DNA from: an uncultured Clostridium sp.
GTDB taxonomy: Bacteria; Bacillota; Clostridia; TANB77; CAG-508
Reading direction: 5' to 3'
Assembly: GCA_946495905.1 (NCBI GenBank)
Contig: CAMMEP010000068.1
Span: 1 to 6,135 of the forward strand
Length of the DNA stretch: 6,135 nucleotides
The notes under the pieces were generated by a model. It was not told where the DNA came from and ran no database searches. It saw only the letters and a list, made by a program, of their open reading frames with translations. A program made the position numbers and the translations under genes. This document shows positions 5,814-6,135 of this stretch, one piece after another; the first letter of the stretch is position 1; the number at the start of each line of letters is the position of its first letter.

Positions 5814-6135
5814 TTATTTATTTGCAATATACATAGCTAAATCAACAAGCTTATTTGAATAACCCCATTCATTATCATACCATGCAACTAATTTAACAAA
5901 TGTATCTGTTAATGCGATACCAGCTGATGCATCAAATATAGATGTATGTGGGTCATGTATAAAGTCAGATGATACAACTGCTTCATCTGTATAATCCATT
6001 ATACCTTTCATTTCATTTTCACATGCTTTTTTAACTGCATTACATATTTCTTCATATGTTGCAGGTTTAGCTAAGTTAACTGTTAAATCAACTACTGAAA
6101 CATCAACTGTAGGTACTCTAAATGACATACCTGTT
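5814..6135 (-). CDS. gap: Glyceraldehyde-3-phosphate dehydrogenase, C-terminal part (cut by window edge)
   Basis: It oxidises glyceraldehyde-3-phosphate to 1,3-bisphosphoglycerate with NAD and phosphate, in the cytoplasm. The last 106 codons are visible, about a third of a normal protein of roughly 335 residues; the frame is open through the high-coordinate edge, reading Thr-Gly before the first internal Met. Diagnostic stretches are FRVPTVDVSVVDLT, the segment ending SIFDASAGIALTD, and WYDNEWGYSNKLVDL, whose Asn contacts the nicotinamide ring. The catalytic Cys and the NAD-binding Rossmann domain lie outside the window, so their state cannot be judged. It is the first gene of the visible series and is followed by a strong hairpin. 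The Met at 6128 is internal, not a start. Confidence 0.97.
   Translation of the reverse strand, partial: TGMSFRVPTVDVSVVDLTVNLAKPATYEEICNAVKKACENEMKGIMDYTDEAVVSSDFIHDPHTSIFDASAGIALTDTFVKLVAWYDNEWGYSNKLVDLAMYIANK

Overview
The window is a stretch of a glycolytic operon from an AT-rich, low-GC Gram-positive bacterium. The gene order gap–pgk–tpiA–gpmI–eno, purine-rich Shine-Dalgarno sites and cofactor-independent phosphoglycerate mutase point to Firmicutes, most likely an anaerobic clostridium-type lineage. The genus cannot be set from the sequence alone. Every gene I can support lies on the minus strand, so transcription runs from high to low coordinates.

Layout in the direction of transcription: the C-terminal third of gap (GAPDH, cut by the window edge at 6135); a perfect 18-bp hairpin (5744-5793); a small DUF1653 gene (5459-5719); structured palindromic element copy 2 (5232-5417); pgk (3853-5163); a 14-bp REP-like hairpin (3818-3850); tpiA (3036-3785); gpmI (1492-3021); a gene for a YezG/DUF600-like immunity protein with a long charged tail (625-1422); structured palindromic element copy 1 (about 354-614); a sigma-A-type promoter; and the first 70 codons of eno (1-212). 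Together the enzymes carry glyceraldehyde-3-phosphate to phosphoenolpyruvate, with TpiA feeding in dihydroxyacetone phosphate. All read as intact over the part that is visible.

The most unusual content is the pair of related intergenic elements. They share a GC-rich core of about 150 nt in the same orientation, antisense to the operon. That core is enclosed by long inverted arms whose sequence differs completely between the two copies while each copy keeps near-perfect self-complementarity. Several stems show compensatory changes, and internal-loop bases are identical. This is the signature of a conserved folded RNA (or folded single-stranded DNA) rather than a simple insertion sequence. I do not recognise the family.

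Each element sits directly downstream of a non-glycolytic accessory gene and directly upstream of a glycolytic gene. The conserved operon is thus interrupted twice by an 'accessory gene plus element' block. After the first-listed element (copy 1), eno appears to have its own promoter.
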